64,000 nucleotides of DNA from BJGO01 sp964640655 (GTDB taxonomy: Bacteria; Bacteroidota; Bacteroidia; Chitinophagales; UBA10324), in assembly GCA_964640655.1 (NCBI GenBank), contig CAZXFT010000003.1:62001-126000 (forward strand). Reading direction: 5' to 3'. Below, in pieces: positions 60,565 through 64,000 of this stretch. Numbering within the stretch: the first letter of the stretch is position 1; each line of letters begins with the position of its first letter. The notes under the pieces are model-generated. The model was given only the letters and a program-made list of their open reading frames with translations. It had not been told where the DNA came from and did no database searches. The translations under genes were made by a program, and so were the position numbers.

Positions 60565-62100
60565 ATGATGAAAATAGTTTGTTGGCTTCTTTTTAGCCTC
60601 TTATCTCTTATTTATTCAAGCACCACTCAGGCGCAGGATGAAACCCTAATAAATACACCCAATAAGAACTGGGCTTCTTCACAACCCTTAACTCACCGTT
60701 CGAGATCACTAAACGACACCTTAACCGAAGCCGACTGGAGCATTTTTCATAATTATGTAAGTAAGCAGGTCTTCGACAGTGCGTATCAATTAATTGGTCG
60801 AAAATTTATCAGCGGTAAACACACGAGAGTTATTGGTGATTGGATTTTGGACATCAAACCACTTTATGATACTTATCATGCAAGCAATCATGATTATCAA
60901 TTCTTGGCTTCGATGCAAACAGCAAAACAATATGCCGACACTATTAGCAATATTGACTTAAGACTTAAAATTTATCAGGTACTGAACGAACATGCATTGC
61001 ATACCAATGACTGGAAGAATGCCTATGTATATCAGAATCTATCAGATAGTCTCAAAAATGAGATCGTGAAAGAGCAGTATTATTTGGGTCTCAAAGAACG
61101 CGATGATAGTATATCGGTTGTTAATCATCAGAAAGCCGAGTTAGTTCTTGAATCCAAAAAGATTATTGTTGAGAAAAAAGTGTCACAACTGAAATTATAT
61201 ATTGCAATAGCTGTAATTGCCTTACTTCTATTACTCTTCTTTGCCTTACTGATGATGAGAAGAAAGAAGGAATCAGTCACACAAGTCAATACTACAGTTT
61301 CATCTGCACCACAAGAAAATTTTCTGAACCCATTAGCACAGCACCTTCAATTCACGAAGTGGATTAGTGCACTGATGTTACAAAAGGGTAGAACCGGAGA
61401 AGATTTAAGCTATCTGAAAATTCTGGAACAATCATCCCAGCATACAAGAGAACATTATTTCGCTTCAGCACTACAAACTACACTTGATGAAGACAGAGTG
61501 ATTCGCAAATTGAAGCATATTCGTATTCAAATCATCGGCAGCAACAGTGCAGAGATGTTGCTGTTGAAAGATTCTTTGAAGCGAATGATTCGCATTGCTG
61601 AAATACAGACATCAGAACATCTGAATTCCACTACATTATCCAATGAGTCGGATGTGTTCGTTATTATTCATCCTCATCCTTCTTTAGCCGATAAACATCA
61701 GTTGCCGGAGAGCATTAAGTCAAAATTGATTACCATTGGATTTGATAAAGACAATACCATTTCCAAACCCTTTGACTTGAATGTTTTGATTGACGAATTA
61801 ATGAAGCATTATGAGTATAAGGAATCTGCTTCTGAATCTATTGCCTTCAAGGCACAACCGGATAATCAACATGTATCACCTTACAAAGCAATTCTTGATT
61901 CCATTTCAGAGGCAAGAACAGCCAATGATAAAGCCACACTGTTACAGCAATTACAATTATTGCGACAGGCTACTAACGGTAATGAAGCATTGCATAACTG
62001 GATTGATAAACTTTCCAATAACTATGATGAGATGAATGCACTCCAGATTGATTTGGCATTACGCAATATAGTAAGTTACATCAGTAAGAATTCAGGATAA
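60565..62100 (+). CDS. Single-pass membrane protein with helical sensor part and degenerate receiver-like domain
   Basis: A 511-residue protein. The signal peptide (1-24, ends TQAQ) is followed by a helical, TPR-like periplasmic part to about 205. One membrane helix lies at about 211-230 and is followed by RRKK. Then comes a cytoplasmic region. Residues about 318-416 look like a receiver fold: IRIQIIGSNSAEMLLLKDSL, later DVFVIIHPHPSL and LITIGFDK, and a final KPFDLNVLIDEL that mimics the K-P-F end of response regulators. The acidic pair is replaced by GSN, and the phospho-acceptor Asp position by His/Pro. So it is a pseudo-receiver at best. The last ~75 residues are helical. Function unknown, possibly signalling. 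Confidence 0.6.
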   Translation: MMKIVCWLLFSLLSLIYSSTTQAQDETLINTPNKNWASSQPLTHRSRSLNDTLTEADWSIFHNYVSKQVFDSAYQLIGRKFISGKHTRVIGDWILDIKPLYDTYHASNHDYQFLASMQTAKQYADTISNIDLRLKIYQVLNEHALHTNDWKNAYVYQNLSDSLKNEIVKEQYYLGLKERDDSISVVNHQKAELVLESKKIIVEKKVSQLKLYIAIAVIALLLLLFFALLMMRRKKESVTQVNTTVSSAPQENFLNPLAQHLQFTKWISALMLQKGRTGEDLSYLKILEQSSQHTREHYFASALQTTLDEDRVIRKLKHIRIQIIGSNSAEMLLLKDSLKRMIRIAEIQTSEHLNSTTLSNESDVFVIIHPHPSLADKHQLPESIKSKLITIGFDKDNTISKPFDLNVLIDELMKHYEYKESASESIAFKAQPDNQHVSPYKAILDSISEARTANDKATLLQQLQLLRQATNGNEALHNWIDKLSNNYDEMNALQIDLALRNIVSYISKNSG

Positions 62101-62862
62101 TTGAAATATACGTTTTGCATTGTCTGATGTTTGTTGGATCACAGCTGCTTCTGACAAGTGATAGATGCCTGCAAGTTGTTGAACAATATATTTCAGGTAG
62201 GCAGGCTCGTTGCGCTTGCCACGAAAGGGAACTGGAGTGAGATATGGCGCATCAGTTTCCAAAACGATATTGCTGAGTGGAATAAACTTCAAGACTTCAT
62301 CCAGTGCAGCTTTTTTATATGTAACCACTCCACCTATGCCAAGCATACAATTTAGAGTAATGATTTTTTCGGCTTGTTCTATTGTGCCGCCAAAACAATG
62401 AAACACACCACGTACTCTTTGTTTCATAAAGTCAGCAGTAATAGCTATGGCATCATCCATAGCATCGCGCGTATGCATACTGAAGGGAAGATTATAGTCT
62501 GAAGCCCATTGTAATTGTGTGTGCAAGGCATCCTGCTGTTCGCGGATAAAATTTTTGTCCCAGTAATAATCCAGACCTATTTCACCAATGGCACAATATG
62601 GGTTGCTTTCGGGGTTGAGATACTGTTTCAGTTTCTCTAGAACAATTTTATAATCATCTTTCACAGAGCAAGGATGCAAACCGATCATAGCTTTACAAAA
62701 TGATTTGTTTGATGCCACACAACTGTGCATGGATTCAACAGAATCCAAATCAATATTAGGTAAGAGCACTTGTGTTACACCTTCTTGTTGAGCACGTAGC
62801 AACACAGCATCACGGTCGTTATCAAACTCCGGTAAGTAAATATGTGTATGTGTGTCTATCAT
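62092..62862 (-). CDS. TatD family metal-dependent hydrolase
   Basis: A 256-residue TIM-barrel hydrolase of the TatD/YcfH type, with DNase activity shown for some members. Metal ligands are in MIDTHTHIYLPEFD, the Glu in IGEIGLDYYWDKNF, the His in FSMHTRDAMDDAI and FHCFGGTIEQAE, and the Asp in LETDAPYLTPVPFRGK. Full length. The start overlaps the DedA gene stop by 4 bases (ATGA), and the end overlaps the convergent pseudo-receiver gene by 9 bases. Probably translationally coupled to the DedA gene. Confidence 0.93.
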   Translation of the reverse strand: MIDTHTHIYLPEFDNDRDAVLLRAQQEGVTQVLLPNIDLDSVESMHSCVASNKSFCKAMIGLHPCSVKDDYKIVLEKLKQYLNPESNPYCAIGEIGLDYYWDKNFIREQQDALHTQLQWASDYNLPFSMHTRDAMDDAIAITADFMKQRVRGVFHCFGGTIEQAEKIITLNCMLGIGGVVTYKKAALDEVLKFIPLSNIVLETDAPYLTPVPFRGKRNEPAYLKYIVQQLAGIYHLSEAAVIQQTSDNAKRIFQLS

Positions 62863-63506
62863 TTGTTTTTCTGAAAGCGCATCTTGATGGCTTCAAAAGC
62901 AATAGGCATCAATGAAATGATAATAATCATGATGACAACAGCACTGAAATTCTTTTTGATGAAGTCGTAATTACCAAACCAGTATCCGGCATAGGTGAAC
63001 ATAATAACCCATGAAAGTCCACCCAATATATTAAAGGTGCTGAAGCGGCTGTAAGTCATCTTACCAACACCGGCTACAAACGGAGCAAATGTTCTGATGA
63101 TGGGCATAAAGCGGGAGTAAATGATTGTCTTGCCACCATGTTTCGCATAAAACTTCTGAGTACGTTCTAAATATTCTCTTTTCAAGAATTTATAATTCCT
63201 GTTGAACACAGCCGGTCCAACCCAGCGTCCTACTTGATAGTTAACCATATTGCCGGAAATGGCAGCGATGATAAGCAAGACTGCTAGTAAGTGAATATTC
63301 AATTCATTGGCTTCATTGGCAGCAAGGGCACCAGCTGCAAACAGTAAAGAATCACCGGGTAAAAATGGTGTTATCACAAAACCTGTTTCAGAAAAAATAA
63401 TCACAAACAGGATAGCATACGTGAGCGTGCCATATTGCGATATAATATCCGACAGATGCTTGTCAATATGCAGGATAAAATCGAGTAGTTGTTGCAGAAA
63501 TTCCAT
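62859..63506 (-). CDS. DedA family membrane protein
   Basis: A 215-residue inner-membrane protein of the DedA/SNARE-associated family, some members of which flip phospholipids such as undecaprenyl phosphate or phosphatidylethanolamine. Landmarks are IIFSETGFVITPFLPGDSLL (acidic residue plus PGDS), SGNMVNYQVGRWVG, FYAKHGGKTIIYSRFMPIIR, FAPFVAGVGKMTYSRF, and the FNILGGLSWVI region. It starts 1 base after the purD stop and overlaps tatD by 4 bases. The transported lipid is not assignable. Confidence 0.92.
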   Translation of the reverse strand: MEFLQQLLDFILHIDKHLSDIISQYGTLTYAILFVIIFSETGFVITPFLPGDSLLFAAGALAANEANELNIHLLAVLLIIAAISGNMVNYQVGRWVGPAVFNRNYKFLKREYLERTQKFYAKHGGKTIIYSRFMPIIRTFAPFVAGVGKMTYSRFSTFNILGGLSWVIMFTYAGYWFGNYDFIKKNFSAVVIMIIIISLMPIAFEAIKMRFQKNK

Positions 63507-63507
63507 A

Positions 63508-64000
63508 TCAGGCGGTAGTTTTTATAAATTCAAATCCTATGTCGCGACGAAAATACTTGCCTTCAAACGAAATTTGTTCGGCGGCACGTTTTGCTTTGTG
63601 CAAAGCATCTTCTAAGTCCTTGCCTAACGATGTTACCGCCAGAACACGACCGCCATTGCTGATGAGTTGATGCTTATTGATTGTTGTACCTGCATGAAAA
63701 ACATGTGCATCATTTATCTGTTCTAAATGAGTAATTGCTTTTCCCGTATCAGGAGTACCCGGATAACCTGCTGATGCTAATACAATGGTAACACCATGTT
63801 TCTCAGTCTGCTTCAGTTTCTTTGACTTTAAATCATTATTACTTACTGCGATAAATAATTCTACCAAATCATTATCGATGCGTGGAAGCACCACTTCTGT
63901 TTCAGGGTCACCCAGTCGGCAGTTATATTCAATAACATAGGGCTCTCCCTGAACATTCATTAAACCGAAATAGATAAAACCAGTGTAAGGAATACTATTT
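63508..64000 (-). CDS. purD: Phosphoribosylamine-glycine ligase, 3' part; runs off the window
   Basis: The C-terminal ~163 residues of PurD, which joins glycine to phosphoribosylamine in purine synthesis. The visible part begins in the ATP-grasp domain (YTGFIYFGLMN, EPYVIEYNCRLGDPETEVVL with metal-binding Glu and Asn). It then passes into the C-terminal domain (GVTIVLASAGYPGTPDTGKAI, GGRVLAVTSLGKDLEDALHKA). The frame is open to base 64000; an internal ATG at 63960 is not the start. First gene visible of a purD - dedA - tatD operon. Confidence 0.95.
   Translation of the reverse strand, partial: NSIPYTGFIYFGLMNVQGEPYVIEYNCRLGDPETEVVLPRIDNDLVELFIAVSNNDLKSKKLKQTEKHGVTIVLASAGYPGTPDTGKAITHLEQINDAHVFHAGTTINKHQLISNGGRVLAVTSLGKDLEDALHKAKRAAEQISFEGKYFRRDIGFEFIKTTA

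Overview
The window is chromosomal DNA of a member of the Bacteroidota, most likely a gliding or surface-active lineage near the Chitinophagales or Sphingobacteriales. Four things point there. Exported proteins carry type IX secretion (T9SS) C-terminal sorting domains. The gene order bamD - rpoZ - coaBC - porD (DUF4835) - recN is typical of the phylum. Promoters have the Bacteroidota form TTG ... TAnnTTTG. Shine-Dalgarno sequences are essentially absent. Base composition is moderately AT-rich, with a more GC-rich stretch at about 29.2-33.2 kb. I see no rRNA, tRNA, CRISPR array, insertion sequence or prophage.

Layout. 0-1.5 kb: the 5' part of lysS and a small OB-fold protein. 1.5-4.2 kb: two cytochrome c lipoproteins, a YceI protein and a DUF5777 outer-membrane protein in one direction, probably an electron-transfer operon. 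4.2-10.8 kb: an envelope and housekeeping run (bamD, rpoZ, coaBC, porD, recN, fabI, a SIMPL protein). 10.8-12.5 kb: a stand-alone paaN-like aldehyde dehydrogenase. 12.7-20 kb: two large T9SS cargo genes, the second split by a single in-frame TAA. 20-28 kb: a small acidic protein, a TMTC-like membrane protein with TPRs, a SprB-repeat adhesin with a type B sorting domain, an SGNH-like cargo protein and a DUF3108 protein. 28-34.9 kb: ruvC, a HIT protein, an acyl-CoA dehydrogenase, a 21-bp tandem repeat array, a membrane pyrophosphatase with a very cysteine-rich tail, a DNRLRE cargo protein and a methyltransferase. 35-38.2 kb: rpsL-rpsG-fusA, closed by a terminator. 38.2-46.6 kb: priA, a VWA protein, a lipoprotein, an M16 peptidase, pepT and a beta-barrel protein. 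46.7-49.1 kb: an operon of a lamin-tail lipoprotein, a frameshifted SdiA-regulated-type propeller and a porin. 49.2-55.2 kb: a ~2000-codon T9SS cargo gene, also split by one in-frame TAA. 55.4-64 kb: a VLCAD-like acyl-CoA dehydrogenase, a MacB-like permease, a cargo protein, a Crp-family regulator, a membrane protein with a degenerate receiver-like domain, tatD, a DedA protein and the 3' part of purD.

The main theme is the cell surface. PorD belongs to the T9SS, BamD assembles outer-membrane proteins, and seven genes encode probable T9SS cargo. The most unusual signals are three exported-protein genes, each broken by one lesion (two in-frame TAA codons and one A9 slippery run of the A-AAA-AAG type), the 113-residue tail with 21 cysteines on the pyrophosphatase, the hairpin-forming 21-bp array just upstream of it, a perfect 18-bp operator-like palindrome, and promoters placed so close to start codons that the mRNAs should be nearly leaderless.
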